44,284 nt of DNA from NCBI RefSeq assembly GCF_025602895.1, contig NW_026516432.1, positions 1 to 44,284 of the forward strand, written 5' to 3'. Under the pieces are notes generated by a model. The model was not told the DNA's origin and made no database searches. It worked only from the letters and a program-made list of their open reading frames with translations. Below are positions 8,801-17,691 of this stretch, one piece after another (position 1 is the stretch's first letter; each line of letters begins with the position of its first letter). This DNA comes from Polychytrium aggregatum (taxonomy: Eukaryota > Chytridiomycota > Chytridiomycetes > Polychytriales). Both the position numbers and the translations under genes were made by a program.

Positions 8801-9626
8801 GATTTCCCTTTCTTCTGCCTTCCACCCCGAGACCGACGGTTCGACCGAGGTTCTCAACCAGGTCATCGAGCAGTATTTGCGTATCCATTGCAATTACCTG
8901 CAAGACGACTGGACCCTTCACCTTCCCCTTGCCGAGTTCACTTACAACAACTCGGAAAACACCTCCACTGGCATGACTCCCTTCTTTGCAGTCCATGGCC
9001 ATCACCCCATTTTTGATCCCTCCATCATCCGTGATCCTTCTGTTGTGCCCTCTGCCGAAGAACGTGTCGACCGACTTCAGACCGTTCTCGAGGATCTCAA
9101 GGCCAACCTCCGGGTTGCCCAAGAGTCCTACACTTTGCAGGCCAACAAATCCCGTCTCCCCACTCCCGACATCTCCGTTGGCGACCTCGTTTTTCTTGAT
9201 CGTCGCCACATCCGCACCCTTCGTCCCTCCAACAAGCTTGATCAGAAAAAGCTTGGCCCCTTTAAAGTTCTTCGCCGCATCAACCCCGTTGCCTTTGAAC
9301 TTAAACTCCCTTCCACACTCAAAGTCCACCCCGTCTTTCATGTATCCCTCCTTGAACCCCGAACGAAGGACATTGTTCCCGAGTTCACCCAACCCGAACC
9401 TCCACCCATTCTTGTTGACTCCCAGGAAGAGTTTGAGGTCGAGACTGTTCTCGATTCTCGGCTCTTCCGTGGTCGCTTACAGTACTTGGTTCAGTGGAAG
9501 GGCTATTCCGAGACTGACCGGTCTTGGGAGCCCGCTGCCAATGTTTCCCACGCCACTGATCTTGTTGCTGACTTCCACCTTCGCTATCCCTCAAAGCCGA
9601 AGGCGACGCCCGGAGTTCGTCGCTAA
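5811..9626 (+). CDS. pol: Element C1 Pol polyprotein (protease, RT, RNase H, integrase, chromodomain)
   Basis: Made as a Gag-Pol fusion by -1 frameshifting; the open frame runs from the overlap to TAA at 9624-9626. Protease: VFIDDGCTALALID, where the usual D-S/T-G is DDG, an atypical active site. A long Ser/Pro-rich linker follows. RT: FFVKKPNGGLRLCVDYRGLN, LDLPDAYHLV (instead of the common LRGAY), IPFGLSNAP and the catalytic YLDDILIFS. RNase H: PDASDFALGAVLSQ, KELLAIV, SDHQNL. Integrase: RHCSAAAGHFG and CEACQR, MDFITDLP, SDRGTQF, Glu in DGSTEVLN. Chromodomain: EEFEVETVLDSR..., YLVQWKGY, near the C-terminus. A purine tract (GGAAGGGGATGA) precedes the 3' LTR. No internal stop or frameshift. 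Confidence 0.93.
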   Translation, partial: CPQPSSTSQVSEVVCSAIRTSSPSDSSLSDDKLLLPATLVVMSLSGPVSISLSVFIDDGCTALALIDPAFADLHKLSLIPLSTPYSVSLADGSSAGFIRFQTVPVTLTIGSHTESISFLVTRLSTTPITLGLPWMRLHNPVVNWKSLSLSFSDPSCLADGHILADVSASSLDTSSPSGYSPPPSGTSPLTPPSGPSLTPVPSFGTSPSLSSRLDSASLSEEPTALSSPDIELVNAASLLRLAREDKLDIFAAQMDIRPPSPETYPTVSIRSVLTTKVYAESGTPVDSRGVPLKYNEFGDVFSLKSDPPSSLPPHRPYDLSIEFVRTEDGKEPRLPKPGKVYPLSPAEESALSEYLTNALARGWISKSSSPVGAPCFFVKKPNGGLRLCVDYRGLNAITKKNRYPLPLFQDLLDKLSSARVFSHLDLPDAYHLVRVKKGDEWKTAFVCKSGSYEYNVIPFGLSNAPAAFQFFMNDIFSDLLGVCVVIYLDDILIFSKDPLEHEEHVKLVLSRLREHSLKVNPAKCSFDLSEVDFLGMIISADGIKMDPAKVEAVSLWPVPSSARDIQVFIGFANFYRRFVKDFSALARPLTSLTTKSSTFSWSPEAQEAFDSLKRSFTSAPILRYFDFSKPAVIEPDASDFALGAVLSQFDPDGALHPVAFHSRQFRPAEVNYDTHDKELLAIVDSFTAWRHYLMAADPDHPTLVFSDHQNLTRFTSASQLSRRQFRWAQFLSDFAFRIYHRPGRLNTKADALSRRSDFEIKPGDSLHSTNFLQLFESISLDSITVIGSNPDFLSEIRAATLSCSLLSDFNAKRLDGDYSFRDGLLYFKDLIVVPSPELQLKVFEQRHCSAAAGHFGLAKTVELISRDFHWPRLRKSVRRFIANCEACQRAKPSRHSPYGLLHPLPVPSERWWDLSMDFITDLPPSNGFDSIFVVKDRLSKQAHFVPTTKTVTGEQTAELFLSHIFRLHGCPRSIVSDRGTQFTSAFWRRFNELLKTKISLSSAFHPETDGSTEVLNQVIEQYLRIHCNYLQDDWTLHLPLAEFTYNNSENTSTGMTPFFAVHGHHPIFDPSIIRDPSVVPSAEERVDRLQTVLEDLKANLRVAQESYTLQANKSRLPTPDISVGDLVFLDRRHIRTLRPSNKLDQKKLGPFKVLRRINPVAFELKLPSTLKVHPVFHVSLLEPRTKDIVPEFTQPEPPPILVDSQEEFEVETVLDSRLFRGRLQYLVQWKGYSETDRSWEPAANVSHATDLVADFHLRYPSKPKATPGVRR

Positions 9627-9638
9627 GGAAGGGGATGA

Positions 9639-10429
9639 TGTTAGGGATAGCTTCTGCTTGTTCTCCACTTTGACTGCACACTTGGCTGTTCTTTTGCCTT
9701 TCTGTTTGTTTGTGTGTAGCTTTGCAGTTCCCCTCCAATTTTCCGCCTTTTGCCTGCCATTTCCGCTCCTTCCGCACTTCCGTTTCCCCGCGCTGCTCCG
9801 CTTCCTTTGTCTTCTTCGCACGCGCCGGTTTGTTTGTGCACGCGCCTTGCTGCGATTGGTTGCAATTCGGCTGCCGGTCATGTGTCCCACCACCGGTGAC
9901 TCATGACCTGCCTGACCGCCCCGATCTCTTGTTCATCTCGCATGCATTTGCCCCAACCTTATACTTGACCAATCCGCTTCTTGGACGTTGAGTCACATTG
10001 CTTCGCCTTTGCACGTTTCTCCTGCCAGGTGCTTCGCTTTTGCTTGCGCCTCCCTCGCTTTGGTTCTCTGCCTGTCTCGGTGGTCCTTCTCGGCCCTCGT
10101 TCGTGCATCGCCCCCTTCGCCCTGCTCGATCGCCCACTTTTCCCTCCCTTGGCCGCCCTTCGCTGCCAAGTCCGGACTTGTCTATAAATAGCCTGACCCC
10201 CGCGATGTGTAGTCGAACCTCAGCGTTCAAAATAGGACTAAATAAAGTGCCTTCTACTTTATTCTCTGAGTGTTCCTCACGTCTCATTTCGAGACTAGTC
10301 TTATCTTGAACGGATCTTTGCTTCCCTCGCTCCCTCTCCGAGTCCACTTCGGACTTTACCCTTGCCTTCCCTGAGCTCACTTCGAGCTCACTTCTTCTTT
10401 TGCCGTTGAGTCCCCTTCGGACTCTAACA
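9639..10429 (+). repeat. Element C1 3' LTR (791 bp)
   Basis: Same as 4026-4816 except for one base noticed by eye (GAGACT here, GAGACA in the 5' copy). Followed by the duplicated CGCAGCTTGG. Confidence 0.95.
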
Positions 10430-13400
10430 CGCAGCTTGGACACATGGAAGACAGGATGGAGCTTGCTTCCAGGTGGCAAGTCCAACAGGTAGTTGAGGGG
10501 ACTGGGTCGGGCCGCTATCTTGAACGGTCCTCGGTACTTGGGCAACAACTTCTTTGACTGGGCTTCGGGGACCTTGATGTTGTCGGCGTCCAGGTAGACA
10601 AGGTCTCCAACTTCAAAGGAGACATCCTGGTGTCGGCGGTCGTAGTACTTCGCCATCACTTGTTGCGCATCCGTGAGCGCGTCGGCGATCATCTTGTGTC
10701 GGACTTGATGATCTTTGACAAAGGCACTTGGTTTGGGAGGCAATCCAGCCGTGGACTCGGTCAGTGTCAAGGAGGTGGGAACATCAGGCTGGAATCCGTA
10801 GAGCGCCTCAAAGGGGCTCAAGCCAGTTGTGCTCGACTTGGCGGTGTTGTATGCAAACTCTGCATGACTCAGCTGTATGTCCCAGTCGTCTTGGCTGGTC
10901 GAGGCGTATGTCCTCAGGTATTGCTCGAGGGTGCGGATCGTCCGCTCGGACTGTCCATCCGTTTGTTGGTGGTGCGAGGTTGACATGTTCAGCTTGGTGC
11001 CGAGATGGTCGAACAGACTTGTCCAAAACAAGGAGGTGAATCGGGGGTCTCGATCACTGACGATGGACTTTGGGAGGCCGTGGTGCTTGAACACATGCTT
11101 GAAGAACAGCAGTGCAAGGTCAGGCGCGGAGCATGTCGTCTGGCACGGCACAAAGTGTGCCATCTTGCTGAACCTGTCGACAAAGACAGCGATTGCATCG
11201 TGGTCCAACTTGGTCGTCGGTAGATGCGTGATGAGATCCATGGACATGCTGGTCCAGGGGCGGTCGGGAACAGGCAGGGGTTGCAGCAATCCTTGCTCTC
11301 GGGTCGTGCGTGACTTGACCATCTTGCAGGTATGGCAGGACTCGATGTACTTCTCGACGGTGCGCTTCATTCCAGGCCAGTATGCGACTTTGGCCAGTCG
11401 GTCGTATGTCTTCTCGACTCCAAAGTGTCCAGCGAGGGGCGAGTCGTGGACCTCTTGGAGCAACTTGGTCTTCAACGACGGAATGTCCGGCACACAGACA
11501 CGGCTGTCCTTCTTCAGGAGGAGCAGGCCATCACGCACTGTGTACTCGGATGATTCGTCGTCCTTGGGGAGCTTAGACACCTTTCGGAACAGTTCTCCGA
11601 ACTGTTTGTCGTTGGCGATGTTGTCTCGGACAACATCCAGCATCGTGTTGTCGACACTGACAGTCGACTCGTACAGTGACGCCAATTGGTAGTCGGGGCG
11701 TCGGGACAGTGCGTCAGGCACCACATTGAGTTTGCCTTTCTGGTATACAACCTCGTAGTTGTACTCGGCGAGGAACTCCATCCATCGCGCTTGGCGTCGG
11801 CTCAGGTTCTTCTTGGTGTCGAGGTAACGCAGTGACTGGTGGTCCGTCACAATCTTGAAGGGCTTGGCGGTACCGTGGAGGTACACTCGGAACTTCTGCA
11901 GCGCGTAGATGATCGCAAGCTGCTCCTTCTCGTGCACGGGATAGTTGATCTCGTGTTGGGACAGTTTGCGCGACTCGAAGGCAACGGGCCTTCCCTCCTG
12001 CATCAAAACAGCTCCCACCGCAAAGTCGGAGGCGTCGGTGTGCACGGAGACATCCGTGTTCGGGTCGAACACAGCGAGGACAGGAGCGTTCGTCAAGGCG
12101 TGCTTGAGGGTCTCGAACGCTTGGCGTTGTGGGTGGTCCCACACGAAGGGGCACTCTTTGCGGAGTAGGTCTGTGAGTGGACCGGCAGTGCGCGCCAGAT
12201 CGGGGATGAATCGGCGGTAGTAGTTGACGAGACCGAGAAACGACTGCACGTCAGAGACGCATGCGAGCGGCGGCCACTCGACCACAGACTTGACCTTGGC
12301 GGGGTCGACTTCGATTCCTCTTCCTGAGACAACGTGTCCCAGGAACGGGACTTGATTCTTGAAGAACTCACACTTGGACAGTTTGGCATACAACTTGTGC
12401 TCGCGTAGCTTGGCCAGCACGCGGGCGACATGACCTTCATGGGTCGCTTCATCCTTGCTGTACACAAGGATATCATCCAGGTACACGATGACAGAGTTGT
12501 CGAGCTCTTGGCGGAACACATCGTTCATCAGCTGCATGAACGTGGCAGGTGCGTTCGTCAATCCGAACGGCAGCACTAGGAACTCGTACAGTCCGTAGCG
12601 AGTCCTGAAGGCGGTCTTGTGGACATCATCCTCGTGGATGCGGATCTGATGGTAGCCTGAGCGGAGGTCTATCTTGCTAAAGACCTTTGCTCCACTCAGA
12701 CGATCCATCAACTCGTCGATCCTGGGCAACGGGTAGGTGTTCTTGATGGTCTGTTTGTTTAGTGCGCGATAGTCGACGCACATCCTGAGATCACCTTCTT
12801 TCTTCTTGACAAAGAGCACTGGTGCACCATACGGTGACTGGCTCGGGCGGATGAACCCATGGGCGAGGAGGTCATCCAACTGGCGCTTGAGTTCGTCCAT
12901 CTCCGTCAGCGACAGTTGGTACGTCGGTCTTGACGGAGGCGACGAGCCTGGTTCGATGTCGATGCGATGATCGACGGTGCGTTGGGGTGGCAGGCATTGT
13001 GGCAACTGGTCGGGGAATACGTCCTTGTACTCGTCGAGCAGCTTGGTCACCACAGGCGGGGGACCGGGACCGGCTTGGTCGGTGTCGTCGACCTCACGCA
13101 CGACACAGAGGAACGACGTGTCCTTCTTGATCAGCCTCTTGAATTGCATGGCTGAGAGGAGAGGTGGCATGTTGGGTGAGGCCATGCCCTGCAGGACAAT
13201 GTCAGGGCCAACACGGACAGTGCGGCCTTTCCAGTCGACGACTGGAGTCGGCTCGGCACGAGCAAGCCAGCTCATGCCGAGGATGGCATCGAACTTGGTG
13301 TCGATCACTTGGAACAACAGGACAGGATGGTACTTGGGATGGAGGGCCACTCGCAGGACCACTTGGTGTGTGCACTGCTGCACACGATCGTCTGCAAGCG

Positions 13401-14025
13401 CCACACTCATCGGCGACTTCTTCTTGGTTGCATGTATGTTGAGCTCCTGGAGCAAGCGTCTGCTGACAAAGTTGCAGCTTGCTCCAGAGTCCACCATCAT
13501 TCGGACGGTGTGACCTTGGACGGTGGCAGGGAGGTACAGCAGGGACTCTTCATGGTCCTCCTGCACAGCCTCCTGCACCATGACTTGACTTGGGGGAACG
13601 GGCGACACTTGGTCTTGGTTGGCTTCATCACGGCCACTCGGACATTTTGGATAGGGTTCGGCCATTGCGGGGGCCTGCGGCGTCAGCACGCCATTGCACA
13701 CGACGTCCACGGCTTGCGGACACATGTCGGAAGCATCCGACACACACGACTTGACAGGGGTGAGGGCACAGGCGGTCCTGTCCCTCAAGGGTTCTTGATT
13801 TTCTTTTTTGTTTTGGTTTTCAATTTTGGTTTTCTCTTCACGTTCGTGGAGAGGCAGGCGGCTTGCGCCACCATGCACCTCTCGCACGACGCACAACACT
13901 TGGTTTGTTTCTCCTTCGGGGGAGGGGGCGAGGTGAACTTCCTCTGGAGACGCGTGGACTGCATTGAGCAATCCACGGCGTTGGTCTCCTACTAGGGCTC
14001 CAGAGCCACCTAGTAGGGTCGGCCG
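10430..14025 (-). pseudogene. pol: Element D1 pol, part 1: protease, RT, RNase H, integrase (split by C1)
   Basis: In the -1 frame from the slippery site. Order: a charged linker, protease with [14 protein letters not shown] ([29 protein letters not shown], catalytic YLDDILVYS), RNase H ([22 protein letters not shown], then [10 protein letters not shown]), integrase ([11 protein letters not shown] and CHTCKM zinc site, [15 protein letters not shown], Glu in DGQSERTI) and the HPVFHVSKL segment. At 10430 the C1 3' LTR replaces the continuation; CGCAGCTTGG is duplicated at 4016-4025 and 10430-10439. The apparent open frame that runs on to 9901 reads into the C1 LTR and is not part of the gene. 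No other damage was seen. Confidence 0.9.
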
Positions 14026-14031
14026 TTTCCC
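13988..14031 (-). promoter_or_regulatory. Element D1 -1 ribosomal frameshift signal (GGGAAAC plus hairpin)
   Basis: On the - strand GGGAAAC (14031-14025) is in phase G|GGA|AAC with gag. After 7 bases a stem forms: CCTACTAG pairs with CTAGTAGG (8 bp), a 2-base bulge, then GGCTC pairs with GAGCC. The gag stop TAG is inside the stem. Pol continues in the -1 frame. Confidence 0.8.
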
Positions 14032-14831
14032 GACTTCATGGGGCACTCCTTGGCCTGGTGTCCCGGTCGGTGACAGAAGAAGCAGGAACCATGGCGGAGG
14101 TCCTCCTGCTTCTGTCTGTCCTTGGGGGAGACAGTGGCAGCTTGCTGGAACCGGGAGCGGGGAGGGCCACGAGCCTCCATGGCGTTGACGTCAACGTCCA
14201 TGGGCTCAGGCATGGGTCTTGCGGGCGGGGCCGGGCGAGGCGGACGGGCTGGGACGTGATGAGACCGATGGCCGCCTGCCAGCTGCGGGTAGAACTGGCG
14301 GCCATGGTACTGGACGTTGTCGAGGTTCTCGGCAACGTCCATCATCACGTCCAGGGACTTGCGGGCATCAGGGTTGCTGGCGATGTACTCTCTGATCTTG
14401 GGCTTGAGGCCCTTCTGGAAGAGGTACATCGCATCAGCAGAGCCCAGCTCCTCAATCTGGGAGGAGAGGTCTTCAAACTCCTCGATGTAGCGGGTCACAG
14501 AACCACGCTGCACGAGAGAGTATAGCTTGTCACGGGCAATGAGTTCAGCATTGGGGCTGCCGAAGCGGCGACGGAGGCGGTCCTTGAAGTCGTCAAACAC
14601 ACCTTCGCTCTGCTCGTCGAACCCTTGGCGGCGGTACCAACGGTACGCCTGGTCCTTTAAGCAGAGCTTGGCGGCGACGATGTGGTGGGTGGGGGCGACT
14701 TGGGCAGCATCGAGGTAGTCCTCGAGTTGCTGCAGCCAGTCCTCCACCGAGGAGGAGCGGCTCTTCCCAGTAAACACTGGGGCACGGAAGGTCTTGAGGA
14801 AGGCTTCCGGAAGTGGGCGGGGGTTGCTCAT
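14010..14831 (-). CDS. gag: Element D1 Gag
   Basis: 273 residues, starting at the first ATG after the leader. Seen: Gag core ([45 protein letters not shown]), a Pro/Arg-rich linker with [12 protein letters not shown], then a canonical CCHC knuckle ([14 protein letters not shown]) near the C-terminus. The stop TAG at 14010-14012 lies in the arm of the frameshift hairpin. The gene is intact and its twin in D2 is at 28000-28821. Confidence 0.92.
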   Translation of the reverse strand: MSNPRPLPEAFLKTFRAPVFTGKSRSSSVEDWLQQLEDYLDAAQVAPTHHIVAAKLCLKDQAYRWYRRQGFDEQSEGVFDDFKDRLRRRFGSPNAELIARDKLYSLVQRGSVTRYIEEFEDLSSQIEELGSADAMYLFQKGLKPKIREYIASNPDARKSLDVMMDVAENLDNVQYHGRQFYPQLAGGHRSHHVPARPPRPAPPARPMPEPMDVDVNAMEARGPPRSRFQQAATVSPKDRQKQEDLRHGSCFFCHRPGHQAKECPMKSGNGRPY

Positions 14832-14940
14832 GGCAGGGGCAGGCTCCAGGGACAGAGAGGAGAGTCGGTCGGCAAGAGAGGCGGGATCCAGCTTGAGGAT
14901 CTAGAAAGAGGACAAACAGGACGAAAACAAGACGAGGATT

Positions 14941-14953
14941 TCCGATGCTACCA
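14941..14953 (-). promoter_or_regulatory. Element D1 primer-binding site (TGGTAGC tRNA type)
   Basis: Read on the - strand, TGGTAGCATCGGA follows the LTR with no gap. TGGTAGC is the complement of a tRNA end GCTACCA, as in initiator methionine tRNA; the implied acceptor stem AGCATCG/CGATGCT has the A1-U72 pair of eukaryotic initiators. The exact host tRNA is not in the window. Confidence 0.65.
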
Positions 14954-15262
14954 TGTAACGTCCACTACTGGGACGTTGGGGCAAGACGGGGAGGGAGGGG
15001 GTACAAGACAAGACAGGACGGGGCAGAACAGGGCGGTGCTAGGCTACTCTAGCGGACGGGTGAGCTCGGGGAGCACTTACGTTTATTCACGATAAAACCG
15101 AACTCCAGACAAACGGGGGGAACGGGGGCAACCCGCAGGTATACCCTGCGGTGGCCTGCCTGCGGTGCGTGAAAACGCAAAGCGCAGCACAGGTCACGAC
15201 CCACTGCGCCGCGCAGTACGCGCAGTACGCGCAGCACAGCGTCGGAGATACCATCTCCTACA
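14954..15262 (-). repeat. Element D1 5' LTR (309 bp)
   Basis: Same 309-bp sequence as 3382-3690. The primer-binding site follows it directly on the - strand. Confidence 0.95.
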
Positions 15263-17373
15263 CCTCCCGCTCCCAGACAAATACGAAGACTACAACGATG
15301 TGTTCAGCAAGCAACAGGCTGACCACTTGCCCGACCACCGACCGTGGGACCACCGCGTCGAGCTGGTCGACCCGGACAAGCACCCGGTCCGTGGCCCGGT
15401 GTACCCCCTCACAGAGTTGGAGATGCAGGCACTGCAAGACTATGTCAAGGAGAACCTTGACAAGGAATTCATTCGCCGGAGCACCTCCCCGGTTGCCGCT
15501 CCAATTCTGTTCGTGAAGAAGAAATCCGGCGAGCTACGGCTGTGCGTCGACTACCGCCGTTTGAACCAAGCATGCAAGAAGCAGTTCTACCCACTCCCAA
15601 ACATTCGAGACCTGTTCAGGAAGATCCGAAGCGCCCGAGTCTTCACCAAGCTGGACCTCCGAGGGGCGTACAACCTCGTGAGGATCGCCGAGGGCCACGA
15701 GTGGCTCACCAGTTTCACTTGCCCTTTGGGGCAGTTCGAATACTTGGTGATGCCATTCGGGCTGCAAGGTGCGCCGGCCACATTCCAGGCGTTCATGGAT
15801 CATGTCATGAAGGATCTGGGACACTGTGTGGCTGTGTACTTGGATGACATTCTCATTTACTCCGAGGACCCCGAGCAACACGAAGACCATGTGCGTGCTG
15901 TCCTGGAACAGCTCCGCCGCAATGGACTGTACTGCAAGCTCGAGAAGTGCCATTTCGACACGGACGAAGTCGAGTTCCTGGGACACATTGTCAACACCGA
16001 GGGCATCAAGATGGATCCCCGCAAGGTGCAAGGTGTCCTCGACTGGGTCCCGCCCCAGTCTGTGAAGCAATTGCAGATGTTCCTGGGTCTTGCCAATTAC
16101 TACAGGACATTCATCCACGACTTCAGCAAGATAGCTACCCCACTGCACGCCCTGACGGGCAACTCGGGGAGTTTCGAGTGGTCTCCCACGGCTCAGGAAG
16201 CATTCGATCTGCTGAAGCAAGCCTTCACGACGGCACCTGTGCTCGCACACCCAGACCCGGATAAGCCATTCGTTGTTGAGACAGACGCCAGCGACTATGC
16301 TTTGGGAGCCGTGCTCTGCCAGCTTGGACCCGACGAGTCGATGCATCCGATCTCGTACATGTCACGCAAGCTGACGGCACCAGAGATCAACTACGAAGTG
16401 TACGACAAGGAGATGCTTGCCATTGTCACGGCACTCAAGGAGTGGAGGCACTTCCTCTCCGGATCCAAGCACAAGGTGGTGGTCCACAGTGACCACAAGA
16501 ACCTGGTGTACTTCACCACCAGTCGCATGCTCAACCGTCGCCAAGCGCGATGGGCGATGTTCCTGTCCGAGTTTGACTACGAGATCGTGTACAAGCCTGG
16601 AAGGGAGATGGTCGTGCCCGACGCCCTCTCCAGGAAGCCCCAGCTGGAGATCAAGCCGGACGAGCCGGCTTACACACAGCAGCGCCAAGTGCTGCTGGAT
16701 GCAAGTCGCCTCAGAATCGCTGCCCTTCAGGTGATAGCACTGTCGGCATTCGAGGAGAAGGTCAAAGCAGTTCAACAGACTGACCCCTATGCCCAGGAAG
16801 TAATCGCAAACCTGACCAACCCGCGATTCCATGCCTTCCGCCTCCGAGATGGACTCCTCTTCCGAGACGGGTTGCTGTATGTCCCGACCACCGAGCTGCA
16901 GCTTGAAGTGCTGTGGGACAGCCACGACTCGAGGACGGCGGGCCATTTTGGGAGGGAGAAAACACTGGAGCTCCTGAGCAGGAACTACTGGTTTCCCAAG
17001 ATGGCCGCCACGGTGCGCAAGTACGTGCAGTCCTGCGAGACGTGCTGCAGAGCCAAGCCAGCACGCCACGCACCATACGGACTGCTTAAGCCACTCCCGA
17101 TCCCGGAGTCACCCTGGTCGGCCGTATCCATGGACTTTGTGGTCGAACTTCCCAAGTCCGAAGGCTTCGACGCAATTGCCGTGTTCGTCGACAGGCTCAC
17201 GAAGATGGCCCACTTCCGGGCTTGCAGTACCTCCATCACGGCCGAAGAAACGGCAACGCTGTTCATGGACAGCATCTTCAGGATCCACGGGGCTCCCAAG
17301 TCCATCGTGACGGACAGGGGTCCGCAGTTCAAGTCCACCTTCTGGCGACGATTCCATGAGCTTCTGGGCACTT
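15263..17373 (+). pseudogene. pol: Element B pol, part 2: reverse transcriptase, RNase H, most of integrase (between D1 and D2)
   Basis: Continues part 1 in frame after D1. RT motifs in order: LFVKKKSGELRLCVDYRRLN, MPFGLQGAP and the catalytic YLDDILIYS (about 15836-15862). RNase H starts at ETDASDYALGAVL and includes KEMLAIV and SDHKNL. Integrase follows: DSHDSRTAGHFG and CETCCR zinc residues, then MDFVVELP and TDRGPQF of the catalytic triad. The frame is cut within FHELLGT by the D2 LTR, with CACTT duplicated at 17369-17373 and 29253-29257. No frameshift or internal stop was seen, so B was intact when the D copies landed. Confidence 0.9.
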
Positions 17374-17682
17374 TGTAACGTCCACTACTGGGACGTTGGG
17401 GCAAGACGGGGAGGGAGGGGGTACAAGACAAGACAGGACGGGGCAGAACAGGGCGGTGCTAGGCTACTCTAGCGGACGGGTGAGCTCGGGGAGCACTTAC
17501 GTTTATTCACGATAAAACCGAACTCCAGACAAACGGGGGGAACGGGGGCAACCCGCAGGTATACCCTGCGGTGGCCTGCCTGCGGTGCGTGAAAACGCAA
17601 AGCGCAGCACAGGTCACGACCCACTGCGCCGCGCAGTACGCGCAGTACGCGCAGCACAGCGTCGGAGATACCATCTCCTACA
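17374..17682 (-). repeat. Element D2 3' LTR (309 bp)
   Basis: Same sequence as the D1 LTRs by eye, including the end hairpins and the triple 9-bp repeat. Confidence 0.95.
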
Positions 17683-17691
17683 CTCCCACAC

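Larger units (their letters stand above)
4026..10429 (+). mobile_element. Element C, copy 1: complete chromovirus with intact gag and pol, inside D1
   Basis: 791-bp LTRs at 4026-4816 and 9639-10429, which by eye differ at one base (A at 4684 region of the 5' copy, T in the other C LTRs). The insertion duplicated 10 bp of D1 (CGCAGCTTGG); D2 has the unduplicated site. Gag and pol are both open and linked by a strong -1 frameshift signal, and the primer site matches its own LTR. This is the best candidate for an active element in the window. Confidence 0.95.
3382..15262 (-). mobile_element. Element D, copy 1: chromovirus inserted antisense in B, hosting C1
   Basis: 309-bp LTRs at 3382-3690 (3' LTR on the - strand) and 14954-15262 (5' LTR), flanked by the 5-bp duplication CCTCC in B pol. 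Internal genes run right to left: gag, -1 frameshift, pol. C1 (4026-10429) interrupts pol near its C-terminus. With C1 and one 10-bp duplication removed, pol is 3912 bases from the slip codon to the stop, the same as in D2. Confidence 0.95.

Noticed and set aside
9901-10429. Extension of D1 pol to 1381 codons with an Arg/Glu-rich tail
   Set aside because: The tail is antisense C1 LTR; D2 shows the true continuation into the chromodomain.
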